DNA from: Methanocaldococcus vulcanius M7
Lineage (GTDB): Archaea; AGJL01; Methanococci; Methanococcales; Methanocaldococcaceae
NCBI RefSeq assembly: GCF_000024625.1
Contig: NC_013407.1
Location: 1,488,001-1,552,000, forward strand
DNA: 64,000 nucleotides
Reading direction: 5' to 3'
The notes under the pieces are model-generated. The model did not search any database. It was given only the letters and a program-made list of their open reading frames with translations, and was not told where the DNA came from. A program made the position numbers and the translations under genes. Shown piece by piece: positions 1 through 7,988 of this stretch; the stretch's first letter is position 1; the number at the start of each line of letters is the position of its first letter.

Positions 1-839
1 CTAAACAAGCAATTGCTCTAAGAAAATTTGGTCAAAGTATAGTTGAAGCCGTCGGAGGAAAAGCAATACATCCCGTTACAGGAATTCCAGGAGGACAATC
101 AAAACCACTTACAGAAGAAGAAAGAGATGCCCTATTAAAAGAAGTAGATCAGATGATAGAATATGGAAAAAACGGAGTAGAACTCATAAAACAGATAAAC
201 GAAAAATTCATGGATCAGATAAAAACACTTGGAGTTATAGACACATACTACCTCGGTTTAGTTAAAGATGGAAAACATAACTTCTATGACGATACATTAA
301 GATTCTTATCTCCTGATGGAAAAGAAAAAGTTGAGTTTAAACCGGAAGAATATTTGGACTATATTGGAGAATACGTAGTCCCATACAACTATGTAAAACA
401 CCCTTACTACAAAAAAGTCGGCTATCCTGAAGGAGTTTATAGGGTTGGGCCATTAGCAATGCTAAACGTTTGTGATGAAATGGAGACCCCACTTGCAGAA
501 GAATACAGAAAAGAATTTTTAGAGATCTTTGGATTTCCAGCAAATCAATCATTAGCTTACCACCATGCAAGATTAATAGAACTTTTAAGTGCATGTGAAA
601 GAGCAAAAACACTCTTGGAAGATAACAGTATAACATCCGATGACATCAAAACAGATGTTGAACCAAAAGCAGGAAACGGTGTTGGGGTTGTCTACGCTCC
701 AAGAGGTGTTCTAATCCACAACTACGAAACAGACGACAATGGAATAGTAATTAAAGCAAACATGATAGTTGCAACAACCCACAACGTCCCAACTATGGAA
801 AAAGCAATACAACAAGCAGCACAAGAGATATTCAAATAA
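1..839 (+). CDS. vhuA: F420-non-reducing [NiFeSe] hydrogenase large subunit VhuA, C-terminal part (5' end outside window)
   Basis: Large subunit of the soluble hydrogenase that passes electrons from H2 to heterodisulfide reductase. The frame is open from base 3, so the gene starts upstream. Visible are a KFGQSIVEAVGGKAIHP stretch typical of Vhu/Vhc/Fru large subunits, a TGIPGG motif, the late APRGVLIHNY motif and a THNVPTMEKAI tail. The protein stops before the usual C-terminal DPCxxCxxH nickel-ligand segment; that segment is supplied by the separate peptide gene at 925-1077. This split is known for Vhu hydrogenases of methanococci and is not a truncation. VhuA versus the paralogue VhcA is decided by the selenocysteine in the following peptide gene. 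Confidence 0.93.
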   Translation, partial: KQAIALRKFGQSIVEAVGGKAIHPVTGIPGGQSKPLTEEERDALLKEVDQMIEYGKNGVELIKQINEKFMDQIKTLGVIDTYYLGLVKDGKHNFYDDTLRFLSPDGKEKVEFKPEEYLDYIGEYVVPYNYVKHPYYKKVGYPEGVYRVGPLAMLNVCDEMETPLAEEYRKEFLEIFGFPANQSLAYHHARLIELLSACERAKTLLEDNSITSDDIKTDVEPKAGNGVGVVYAPRGVLIHNYETDDNGIVIKANMIVATTHNVPTMEKAIQQAAQEIFK

Positions 840-924
840 ACAAACAAAAATACAATAAAAAATAAATAAAAAAATAAAAAAATGAGAAAAAATTAACGAT
901 CATCAAAGTAATTACGGTGATAAA

Positions 925-1077
925 ATGACAGAAAAAAGCACAGTAAAAGTTGATGAAGTAAAATTAAACTTAATAGAAATGGTTTTAAGAGCTTATGATC
1001 CTTGATACTCATGTGCTGCTCACATAATAGTAAAAGATGAAAAAGGAAACAAAATTATTGAGGTTATTAAAGAATAA
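925..1077 (+). CDS. vhuU: Selenopeptide subunit VhuU of the [NiFeSe] hydrogenase (50 aa, UGA = Sec27)
   Basis: Encodes the C-terminal nickel-binding piece of the hydrogenase large subunit as a free peptide. The ATG follows a GGTGAT site. Reading through the in-frame TGA at 1003-1005 gives DPUYSCAAH, the large-subunit motif DPCxxCxxH with selenocysteine at the first ligand position; the frame then continues to TAA at 1075. Known VhuU peptides are processed after the His and assemble with VhuA. The archaeal SECIS hairpin at 1078-1111 starts directly after the stop codon, which supports UGA recoding rather than termination. The reading frame is too short and too interrupted to appear in ordinary ORF calls. 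Confidence 0.95.
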
Positions 1078-1111
1078 GCTCACAACCGAACCCATTTGGG
1101 AGGTTGTGGGC
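1078..1111 (+). promoter_or_regulatory. Archaeal SECIS element of vhuU
   Basis: A 10-bp lower stem (1078-1087 with 1102-1111, one U-G pair) is followed by the asymmetric GAA (1088-1090) versus A (1101) internal loop. Above it lie a CCC/GGG upper stem (1091-1093 with 1098-1100) and an AUUU loop. This is the archaeal SECIS architecture, in the 3' UTR position expected for archaeal selenoprotein mRNAs. Confidence 0.95.
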
Positions 1112-1116
1112 TCTTC

Positions 1117-1163
1117 CCCTCTATGCAGAGGGATTTGCTAAAATCCTTTTTGTGGATTTTAGC
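1117..1163 (+). other. Two tandem hairpins between the vhuU SECIS and the polyferredoxin gene
   Basis: CCCTCT (1117-1122) pairs with AGAGGG (1127-1132) around an ATGC loop. GCTAAAATCC (1137-1146) pairs perfectly with GGATTTTAGC (1154-1163) around a T-rich 7-nt loop. With the SECIS this makes three consecutive stem-loops in about 90 nt, the last ending 11 nt before the AGGAGG site. An RNA processing site or control of downstream expression is possible; no function is demonstrated. Confidence 0.55.
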
Positions 1164-1189
1164 GTATAATTTTTAGGAGGATGAGATTA

Positions 1190-2365
1190 ATGAGCATAGT
1201 GATTCAGAGGGATGTTTGTTTGGTTTGTTATGCTTGTCAGGCGGAGTGTCCTACTGGGGCGATTGATATAGATAGTTTTAGGGTTTGTGATTTGTGTATG
1301 GAGTGTGTTATGGTTTGTCCGACTGGGGCTTTGATGGAAGAAGAGATTGAGGTTAATGGGAAGAAGTTGAAGAGGGTTAATTATTTGGCTCATAAGTGTG
1401 AAAAGTGTGGGGCTTGTGCTAATGCTTGCCCTATTGGTATAAAGAGGGTTGATGATACTTTCCCTTACTCGAAGGGGCATTGTGTTCTTTGTCAGAAGTG
1501 TATTGACGTCTGCCCAATAGAGATCATCTCAATACCTGGAGTGATTGATAAACCGAAGAAGGAAGTTAAAGCTCCAAAAGAACCAATTGTCGTTACTGAT
1601 GATTGTGTGGGTTGTGGAGTTTGTGTTCCTGAGTGTCCTGTAGGAGCTATAACGTTAGAGGATGGTAAGGCGGTTATTGATAAGAGTAAGTGTGTTTATT
1701 GTAGTATTTGCGCTCAAACGTGTCCGTGGAATGCAATTTTCGTGGCTGGAAAGATTCCTAAAAAAAGGAGGAAAGAGGTTAAAAAATTCGAAGTTGATGC
1801 AGAAAAATGCGTTTACTGCTTAAAATGCGTCGAAATCTGCCCAGGAGATATGATCAAAGTTGATGAAAACAACATGATCGTAGTGCCACCAAAATCATGC
1901 CCCGCCTGTAAACTCTGCGTTAACACCTGCCCAGTTAATGCTTTAGATTTAGAGGTTAAACTAAGCTCCCCACACCCAATAACTGACGAGGGTTTAGTCA
2001 TCGTAGAAGAGGACTTTGACGTATTGAAAAAATGTGCCTCCGTCTGTCCAACAGAAGCAATCATCGTTGATGAAGAGAAAAGAGAAGTAAGAATGTGCAT
2101 CGTCTGCGGAGCTTGCACCGTCGCATGCCCAACAGGAGCTCTAAAACTTGGTAAAATAGAACACAACGGAAAAGAATACAACAGAATCGAATTCAGCCCA
2201 TACTTGTGTGATAAATGTGGAAAATGCGTAGAAGTCTGCCCAATGAAAACACTACGACTATCAAGAGGCAAACTACCACTAAAAGGATACTGCGTAATGT
2301 GCCTACTCTGCCTAAGCATAGCAGAAAAAGAAAAAAAAGAGAAAAAAGTTTTAGAGTTAAGATAA
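1190..2365 (+). CDS. vhuB: Polyferredoxin of the Vhu hydrogenase operon (MvhB/VhuB type)
   Basis: Cytoplasmic electron carrier protein of about 391 aa built of repeated bacterial-type 2[4Fe-4S] ferredoxin units. I count ten complete CxxCxxCxxxCP motifs, starting with [12 protein letters not shown], plus two degenerate ones (CASVCP near residue 283 and CVMCLLC near the C-terminus), enough for about a dozen clusters. An in-frame ATG at 1181 touches the AGGAGG site (1175-1180), so the ATG at 1190 with a 9-nt spacer is the better start. It lies between vhuU and fwdB, a place consistent with carrying electrons between hydrogenase and formylmethanofuran dehydrogenase complexes. Codon use shifts from T/G-rich in the first half to A/C-rich in the second, perhaps from repeat homogenisation. 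Confidence 0.92.
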   Translation: MSIVIQRDVCLVCYACQAECPTGAIDIDSFRVCDLCMECVMVCPTGALMEEEIEVNGKKLKRVNYLAHKCEKCGACANACPIGIKRVDDTFPYSKGHCVLCQKCIDVCPIEIISIPGVIDKPKKEVKAPKEPIVVTDDCVGCGVCVPECPVGAITLEDGKAVIDKSKCVYCSICAQTCPWNAIFVAGKIPKKRRKEVKKFEVDAEKCVYCLKCVEICPGDMIKVDENNMIVVPPKSCPACKLCVNTCPVNALDLEVKLSSPHPITDEGLVIVEEDFDVLKKCASVCPTEAIIVDEEKREVRMCIVCGACTVACPTGALKLGKIEHNGKEYNRIEFSPYLCDKCGKCVEVCPMKTLRLSRGKLPLKGYCVMCLLCLSIAEKEKKEKKVLELR

Positions 2366-2390
2366 AATAAAAATCAGGGGTGAATCCCTT

Positions 2391-3698
2391 ATGGTAAAAG
2401 TTGTTAGAAATGTTGTCTGCCCATTCTGTGGGACTTTGTGTGATGATTTAGAAATATTAGTTGAAGACAACCACATAGTTGGAACAAGACACGCGTGTAG
2501 GATTGGAAACGCTAAATTTATGCACTTTGAAGGAGCAGTTAGATACACAGAACCATTGATGAGGGAAAATAAAAAAGATAATTTTAAAAAAGTTGACTAT
2601 GAGACAGCAATAGAAGAGACAGCACGACTATTAACTGAGTCATCCCTTCCTTTGATATATGGATGGAGTGCTACTGAATGCCACGCTCAGATGTATGGGG
2701 TTGAGTTGGCTGAATTAGTTGGAGCAGTTATAGATAACACTGCGAGTGTTTGACACGGACCTTCAGTTATGGCTTTGCAGGATGTAGGATACCCTGTCTG
2801 TACCTTAGGAGAGGTTAAAAATAGAGCTGATGTTGTTATCTTTTGGGGTTCTAATCCAATGCATGCCCACCCAAGGCATATGAGTAGGTATTCAATATTT
2901 GCGAGAGGATTTTTCAGAGAGAGGGGTAGAGAGGATAGGACTTTGATTGTTGTTGATCCAAGGGAAACAGATACTGCAAAGTTGGCTGATATTCACTTAC
3001 AAGTTGAGCCACATAAGGATTATGAGTTGGTTAGTGCAATGAGGGCTGTATTAAAGGGCTTTGAATTGCAAGTGGATAAAGTTGCTGGCGTTCCAGCTGA
3101 CTTAATATATGAGGCAGTAGAAGTTTGTAAAAATGCTCAGTTTGGAGAGTTGTTCTTCGCTATGGGAGTAACGATGACAAGAGGTAAGCATAGGAATATT
3201 GATAACGCTATTCAGTTGGTTATTGATTTAAACGCATACACAAAATTCGGACTAATGCCAATGAGAGGACACTACAACGTAAATGGATTCAACCAAGTTC
3301 TAACGTGGGTTACTGGTTATCCGTTTGGAGTTGATTTTTCAAGAGGGTATCCAAGATACAACCCCGGAGAGACAACGGCTAATGATCTCTTGCAGAGAGG
3401 AGAAACTGATATGATGTTGAACATCGCTTCAGACCCTGGAGCACACTTCCCACAAAAGGCAGTTAAGCATATGGCAAAGATTCCACTGGTTTGTATTGAT
3501 CCTCATGAAACACCAACAACTCAGTTAGCAAATATAATTATCCCTCCGGCAATTGCTGGGGTTGAAGTTCCGGGAACTGCTTATAGAATGGATGGTGTCC
3601 CAATCCCCTTGAAAAAGGTTATAGATCCTCCAGAAGGTGTTTTACCAGATAGTGAGATATTGAAAATGCTTATCAAGAAAGTTAAAGAAATGTTATAA
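2391..3698 (+). CDS. fwdB: Tungsten formylmethanofuran dehydrogenase subunit B, selenoprotein (Sec121)
   Basis: Catalytic subunit for reduction of CO2 to the formyl level in methanogenesis. The reading frame appears split by TGA at 2751-2753, but both halves are in the same frame and join as [14 protein letters not shown]. The FwdB/FmdB family has a metal-binding Cys or Sec at this place, so the TGA encodes selenocysteine. The N-terminus has the [10 protein letters not shown] [4Fe-4S] motif; further on are [18 protein letters not shown] and [14 protein letters not shown], typical of bis-pterin molybdenum/tungsten enzymes. The total is 435 aa including Sec, usual for the family. GGGGTGA precedes the ATG. 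A SECIS hairpin lies 129 nt after the stop codon. The other fwd subunit genes are not in the window. Confidence 0.95.
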
Positions 3699-3731
3699 AC
3701 ATATTAAAGAATATAGATGTTCGAGATAATA

Positions 3732-3744
3732 AAGTATATATATG
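3732..3744 (+). promoter_or_regulatory. Possible TATA box before a GC-rich structured region
   Basis: AAGTATATATATG lies just after fwdB and about 28-38 nt before the start of the hairpin at 3772, the distance expected for an archaeal TATA box driving a separate small RNA. It could equally be chance AT-rich sequence in the fwdB 3' UTR. Confidence 0.3.
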
Positions 3745-3771
3745 AGAGAAACAGATTAGATTATTGGGGTG

Positions 3772-3823
3772 GGCGTGCAACGCTAACCATCTTTGGGTAT
3801 CCTACATCCTGCGTTGACACGTC
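3772..3823 (+). ncRNA. Strong GC-rich hairpin 5' of the fwdB SECIS, function unknown
   Basis: 3772-3783 pairs with 3811-3823 over 12 bp, with a single bulged A at 3817 and one G-U pair, enclosing a 27-nt loop. In this AT-rich genome such a GC-rich stem outside a gene usually means selected RNA structure. It ends 4-5 nt before the SECIS. It may be part of an extended fwdB 3' UTR or a separate small RNA. It matches neither a C/D-box nor a clear H/ACA layout, and I do not recognise the family. Confidence 0.5.
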
Positions 3824-3827
3824 GTTG

Positions 3828-3861
3828 TGTTGGAGGGGAACCCGTAAGGGACCCTCCAACA
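3828..3861 (+). promoter_or_regulatory. Archaeal SECIS element of fwdB
   Basis: GTTGGAGGG (3829-3837) pairs with CCCTCCAAC (3852-3860), extended by U3828-A3861. Then come the GAA (3838-3840) versus A (3851) internal loop, a CCC/GGG upper stem and a GTAA loop. The core matches the vhuU SECIS, although the lower stem sequence differs completely. This shows independent covariation of the stem. Confidence 0.95.
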
Positions 3862-3978
3862 TCTTATTATTTTGGATATTTTAATCGATTTATTTTTATA
3901 TCCCGATTTTTAAATTTAAAATTCAAAACTCAAAAAATAACCAATACCACGAATACAAGGCATTTAAAGGATATAACT

Positions 3979-4770
3979 CTATGAAGAGAGTTCTTTTTCA
4001 ATTTCCTTTAGGTAATTATCTATTTTTCCGTTTATTTCATCAACTATCTCAATAGCTCTATCTAAGCTTTCTTCATCACATTTATTTAGAAGTTTTTTAA
4101 TATCATCTATTCCTTGATATATTTCTTTTATTAATTTTATGACATCAACAACTTTCACTCCCCCACTTTCCATTAGCTCCTTGATTTTCTCTGACATTGT
4201 ATCTATTTTTTCAGATATGGTATCTACTTCATCAGATAGCTTATCTAATTTTGAAGAGTAGTTCTCAGTGTTTGCTATTATTTTATCTAATTTTTCCATT
4301 AGCTCCATTTTTGATGAGTCATATATTTTTTTAATTTTATCAGATATTTGATCTAATGCCTCATCAGATAGATCTACCTTTTTTAGATTTTCTAATTTAG
4401 TTAAAACCTCTTTTAACATGTTTTCTATTCTTTCATATCCATTATTTTTCACAATTTCCAATATTTTATCTAATTTTTCATTTATCTCTTTTATTTCATC
4501 CCCATTTTTTATTCTTTCTTCGCTATCTGAATTTCTTATATCTTCCTCATTATTGTTTAAATCTAAATCCGTATCGTTTTTATTATCATTTATTTTACTT
4601 TCTTCTGTGTTTTTTTCTTCATTATCGTTATCCTTATTATCAGTTTTGGGAAGATTCGAAGTTTTTAACTTATTGTATAAACTACTTGCAAGTTTTTCAA
4701 GATTTTTAGCTCTATCTATTAGATCATCCTTCTGAATTTGGTTTTCAGTGGTCTCATTACTTTGCTCCAT
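3979..4770 (-). CDS. Coiled-coil protein of unknown function (third gene of a trio)
   Basis: About 263 aa, not recognised. Residues 1-85 are hydrophilic and low in complexity (rich in N, D, E and K) and probably disordered. The rest is nearly continuous helix with heptad spacing, including a repeated SEKIDTMSEKIKEL-like stretch near residues 175-190. There are no signal peptide, membrane segment or catalytic motifs. GGGTGG precedes the ATG at 4770; the GTG a little upstream lies inside that site. It is last in a minus-strand run of three coiled-coil genes facing away from the chemotaxis transducer. A scaffold or adaptor role is only inference. Confidence 0.7.
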   Translation of the reverse strand: MEQSNETTENQIQKDDLIDRAKNLEKLASSLYNKLKTSNLPKTDNKDNDNEEKNTEESKINDNKNDTDLDLNNNEEDIRNSDSEERIKNGDEIKEINEKLDKILEIVKNNGYERIENMLKEVLTKLENLKKVDLSDEALDQISDKIKKIYDSSKMELMEKLDKIIANTENYSSKLDKLSDEVDTISEKIDTMSEKIKELMESGGVKVVDVIKLIKEIYQGIDDIKKLLNKCDEESLDRAIEIVDEINGKIDNYLKEIEKELSS

Positions 4771-4812
4771 AAAAACCACCCGAATTCTAACATTAGTTAA
4801 AAGTATTAAATA

Positions 4813-5337
4813 TTAAAACAGTTTATTAAAATTTATGAAAACTCCAACAAATGACATTAAAATAACTACATATACTAATATCTCAATAATATTTAACTCT
4901 CGTTCAATAAACTCGTGAGATTTGTTGAACGCACTTATTAAGGATGTTAGATAAGTTAATCTTTTTTTAAGGATATTGGTTTTTTTCTCAATATTTTTAT
5001 GTCGTTCTTCAACTTTATTTGAAAATGTTGTGGCGAGTTGCCTTACCTCTAAAAGTTCCACAGATACTTCATTAATCGACTCATTTGAGTTCTCCAATAG
5101 TATTTTTATATGATCTAAATGCTCTAAATATTTTGTTAAAATCTTTTTAAGTTCATATAACTCTATAATAACCATACTTATCTTTTCATTAGAGGCCTCT
5201 AACCCATATTGAATCTCTGCAATATAATTATTCATCTCCGAGATCAGGGCTTCTACTTCATCAATAGCAACTTCTGAGTTTATTTTTGATAAATTTTTTA
5301 AATTAAATATACCCCTCCCCATATCTTGATTTGACAT
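4813..5337 (-). CDS. Tail-anchored coiled-coil protein (second gene of a trio)
   Basis: About 174 aa. Residues 20-145 are long amphipathic helices, with stretches such as LEASNEKISMVIIELYELKKIL. A single hydrophobic segment close to the C-terminus (IIEILVYVVILMSFVGVFINF) is followed by only four residues (NKLF), so the protein is probably tail-anchored with a cytoplasmic coiled coil. The ATG at 5337 is preceded by a GTGGGGG tract with good spacing; an upstream ATG at 5355 lies before that site. Gaps to its neighbours are about 40-50 nt, consistent with one operon. It is the only membrane-linked member of the trio. I do not recognise the family. Confidence 0.7.
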   Translation of the reverse strand: MSNQDMGRGIFNLKNLSKINSEVAIDEVEALISEMNNYIAEIQYGLEASNEKISMVIIELYELKKILTKYLEHLDHIKILLENSNESINEVSVELLEVRQLATTFSNKVEERHKNIEKKTNILKKRLTYLTSLISAFNKSHEFIERELNIIEILVYVVILMSFVGVFINFNKLF

Positions 5338-5388
5338 TTTCAAACCCCCACACATTTTATTATTTTTATTTTTGAATATTTATTTTAT

Positions 5389-5964
5389 TTAATGATTACA
5401 TTCGTTTAGTGTGTTATCTAAATCTAAGAGTAAATCTTTTAAACGTTCTTCCAATGCAAGATTTTTCTTTGAGATCTCTGATAACATTTTTTTGTTAGAT
5501 TCTATTATTGCAGACGCCTTTTCAAATTCTAACATCACTCGATTTGACGCATCAGAATTAACTGTTTTTAATTTTGCTATCGTTTCATCTAATTTTGATA
5601 TTGAAGTAGAATGTTTTTCAATTTCTAAGTTCAAGTTTTTTGTTATTTTTTTAATATTTTCAATAACGTGTGTCAGATTTTCTAAATTTTCAACAAACTT
5701 TTCAAGAATATCAGGATTTAAGCTTCCCCCATTTTTATATCTTTCCAATATTTGATTGTATTTATCTTCAACAATATCCAGTGTTTTTTCTACGTTGTCT
5801 AAGACAGGATTCAATTGACTTATTAAATTAGCCATATCCTCATTTCCTTTTCTAAAATTTATAGCACTGTTTAATAGGTAGTTTATTGACTGATCAAGTT
5901 TTAAAGCAATCTCTAAATCCAAATTTTTACAATCATTTTTATTTTTATCTATGTTATCGTTCAT
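5389..5964 (-). CDS. Soluble coiled-coil protein of unknown function (first gene of a trio)
   Basis: About 191 aa, helical throughout, with heptad-like leucine and isoleucine spacing (NLTHVIENIKKITKNLNLEI) and no membrane segment. The start is the ATG at 5964 after a strong GGGGGAGGTG site; an in-frame GTG three codons earlier is inside the site. It is the promoter-proximal gene of the trio and is divergent from the transducer gene at 6348. The long polar helices resemble tether or spacer proteins more than enzymes. No family is recognised. Confidence 0.7.
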   Translation of the reverse strand: MNDNIDKNKNDCKNLDLEIALKLDQSINYLLNSAINFRKGNEDMANLISQLNPVLDNVEKTLDIVEDKYNQILERYKNGGSLNPDILEKFVENLENLTHVIENIKKITKNLNLEIEKHSTSISKLDETIAKLKTVNSDASNRVMLEFEKASAIIESNKKMLSEISKKNLALEERLKDLLLDLDNTLNECNH

Positions 5965-6347
5965 CGTTAGCACCTCCCCCCTCAGATATTCAATATCGCT
6001 GTCAATTATTTTTATACTAATTTTATTATTAATTATTATTAATTATTTATATATTTACTAATTAATTTTAATAGCTAATTCCTAATCATATCACACAATA
6101 CATAAGTTAAATATCCAAGTTATTTATTGGATTATCGATTTTCGTATTATCTTTTTAAATTTTTGTAAAATTGAACCCAAAAAATAAAAGATATATATCT
6201 CCTCGTTAAATACTATTTCAGTGGGAATGATTCAACTTAACATTATAATAAATATTTTAATTAATCTCTACCAAATCAAATATTATGACAATAAAAACTA
6301 TAAAAATACTACTATATATTTATGTCGCATGCAAGGGGGGAGGGAAT
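5965..6347. promoter_or_regulatory. Divergent promoter region between the coiled-coil trio and the transducer
   Basis: About 380 nt of very AT-rich DNA without a gene. It contains a perfect AGATATATATCT palindrome at 6189-6200 and several TATA-like runs, including CTATATATTTATG about 30 nt before the transducer's ribosome-binding site. Toward the minus strand, TATATAAATAATTAA lies near 6040-6055. Both transcription units probably start here; no operator can be assigned. Confidence 0.4.
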
Positions 6348-7808
6348 ATGAATTTGACTGTAAAAGCAAAGATCTTAATGATAATTTTCACATATGTAAT
6401 TTTAATAATATTATTCTCGATTTTAATTCTACATTCATCTAACTTAATGGAAATACTAATCGCTTTTAATATCTTAGCAATAATAACAGCAGGGATCTTT
6501 ATCTTCTTTATGAAGAAAACAGTATTTGATCAACTTAGTGAACTTGAAAGAGTTACTAAGGAATTTGCCGAAGGAAAAACAAACATAAAGAGAAATCCAA
6601 ACATAAAGTTTAACAAGAATGATGAGATAGGGAAGGTATATTATAACATAAAGTATGTATACTTCAACTTTAAAGAAAAAGTGGATGAAATCCAAAAAAG
6701 CAGAAAAGAATTAAGAAAACTTATAAAAGATATTGAAAAAGTAATGAATGCAATTATAAACGGGGATCTTACTGCAAGGATGGATGAAAGCGGAGAAAGA
6801 AACAGGGTTCAAAAGATCATCAATAGGGCGTTAGATAAGTTATCGATGATGGTATGTGAGTTAACAAACACCGTTGTTAAGTTAGAAGATGAGATCAAAA
6901 GAGCTAACGAAGAAGTCGAGAAATTGAGAGAGACATCGGATCAGATCGCTGATGCAGCACAGCAAGTTGCGGTAGCAGCAACAGATCAATCCAATAAACT
7001 GCAAGATCTAACGCAGGAGTTAGAATATACTGCAAAACTTTCTGAAGAAACTTTAAAGGCCTCTGAAGAGGGAGTTGTTGCAATAAATGAAGTAGAAGAA
7101 AAATCGAATGAAGGAGTGAAAAATGTAGAAAATGCTATTGAAACAATGCAAAGAATATCAAACGTTATTGATGAATTAGGAAAGGCACTCGAAGAATTAG
7201 GAAGAAAAAGCCAAAAAATCAATGAAATTACTGCTTTAATTAAAGATATTGCTGAGCAAACAGGACTTTTGGCTTTAAATGCTTCTATTGAAGCGGCAAG
7301 AGCTGGAGAGGCAGGAAGGGGTTTTGCTGTTGTTGCAAGTGAGATCAAGAGTTTAGCCGAAGAGATCGGAAAATCAGTTGAAGATATAAATAGAACAGTT
7401 GAAGAAATAAGAACTGCCATTGAAAAAACAATTGATTTAGGATTAACTGGAAAAAATGAAGTTGATAGAGGGGTTATTGCAATAGATGAAGTTAATAACG
7501 CATTTCTAAAAATAAAGGAGGCGGTAGATAGAACCAAGGAGGTTATAGATAACATTAAAAATGCTGCAAAAACCTCAGTAGAGAATGTAGAAAAGTCATT
7601 AAGAGATGTTCAAGATATTGCTTCAATCTCTGAAGAGTTTGCTGCAACTGCTGAAGAGTTAACTGCCTCAACAGAAGAACTTAACAGTGCAATTTCAGCA
7701 TTTAGAGATATAATTCTCGACTTGGAAGAAACTGCTAAAATTGCTTCAGAGTTATCAAGAAGGTTCAAAGTTGACAAGATCTGCAAAGTAATAAACAACA
7801 AAACATAA
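6348..7808 (+). CDS. Methyl-accepting chemotaxis protein without an extracytoplasmic sensor domain
   Basis: Transducer of 486 aa. Two transmembrane helices (about residues 9-28 and 35-55) are joined by about six residues, so no ligand-binding ectodomain exists. A HAMP-like region follows (about 55-108), then a linker and a second HAMP-like repeat (about 130-190), then the long signalling hairpin. Its tip carries [20 protein letters not shown] followed by GRGFAVV (about 303-330), the universal CheA/CheW contact region. The ATG at 6348 has a strong GGGGGGAGGG site; an upstream in-frame ATG lacks one. Input must come from membrane, cytoplasm or a partner protein. CheF and CheY genes follow; cheA, cheW, cheB, cheR and cheD are not in the window. 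Confidence 0.93.
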   Translation: MNLTVKAKILMIIFTYVILIILFSILILHSSNLMEILIAFNILAIITAGIFIFFMKKTVFDQLSELERVTKEFAEGKTNIKRNPNIKFNKNDEIGKVYYNIKYVYFNFKEKVDEIQKSRKELRKLIKDIEKVMNAIINGDLTARMDESGERNRVQKIINRALDKLSMMVCELTNTVVKLEDEIKRANEEVEKLRETSDQIADAAQQVAVAATDQSNKLQDLTQELEYTAKLSEETLKASEEGVVAINEVEEKSNEGVKNVENAIETMQRISNVIDELGKALEELGRKSQKINEITALIKDIAEQTGLLALNASIEAARAGEAGRGFAVVASEIKSLAEEIGKSVEDINRTVEEIRTAIEKTIDLGLTGKNEVDRGVIAIDEVNNAFLKIKEAVDRTKEVIDNIKNAAKTSVENVEKSLRDVQDIASISEEFAATAEELTASTEELNSAISAFRDIILDLEETAKIASELSRRFKVDKICKVINNKT

Positions 7809-7988
7809 TTGGCCTTAAATTGAGTTTCTTAGCGACAGTTAATAGTAAGACCGAAAGTATGATAAATATGCTTTAAACATATATAATAAGCATAGGGCAA
7901 TGGCAATAATTAAAGCCCTTAAACCTATAAAAATTTTAAAATATGTATAAAAAATTTTTCAATATATTTCCATAGGGGGGAGGACATT

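Noticed and set aside
1813-2319. Long minus-strand open frame opposite the polyferredoxin
   Set aside because: Mirror of repeated Cys/Pro codons in the real gene; no ribosome-binding site or family resemblance.
2751-2768. Apparent nonsense mutation splitting fwdB into two genes
   Set aside because: Both parts are in one frame, the TGA is at the metal-ligand position of the family and a SECIS follows, so it is a selenocysteine codon.
3793-3984. Open frame of 63 codons after fwdB
   Set aside because: It runs through the hairpin and the SECIS, has no ribosome-binding site and no protein-like composition.
6986-7555. 189-codon minus-strand open frame opposite the transducer
   Set aside because: Serine- and phenylalanine-rich shadow of the heptad-repeat coding strand.
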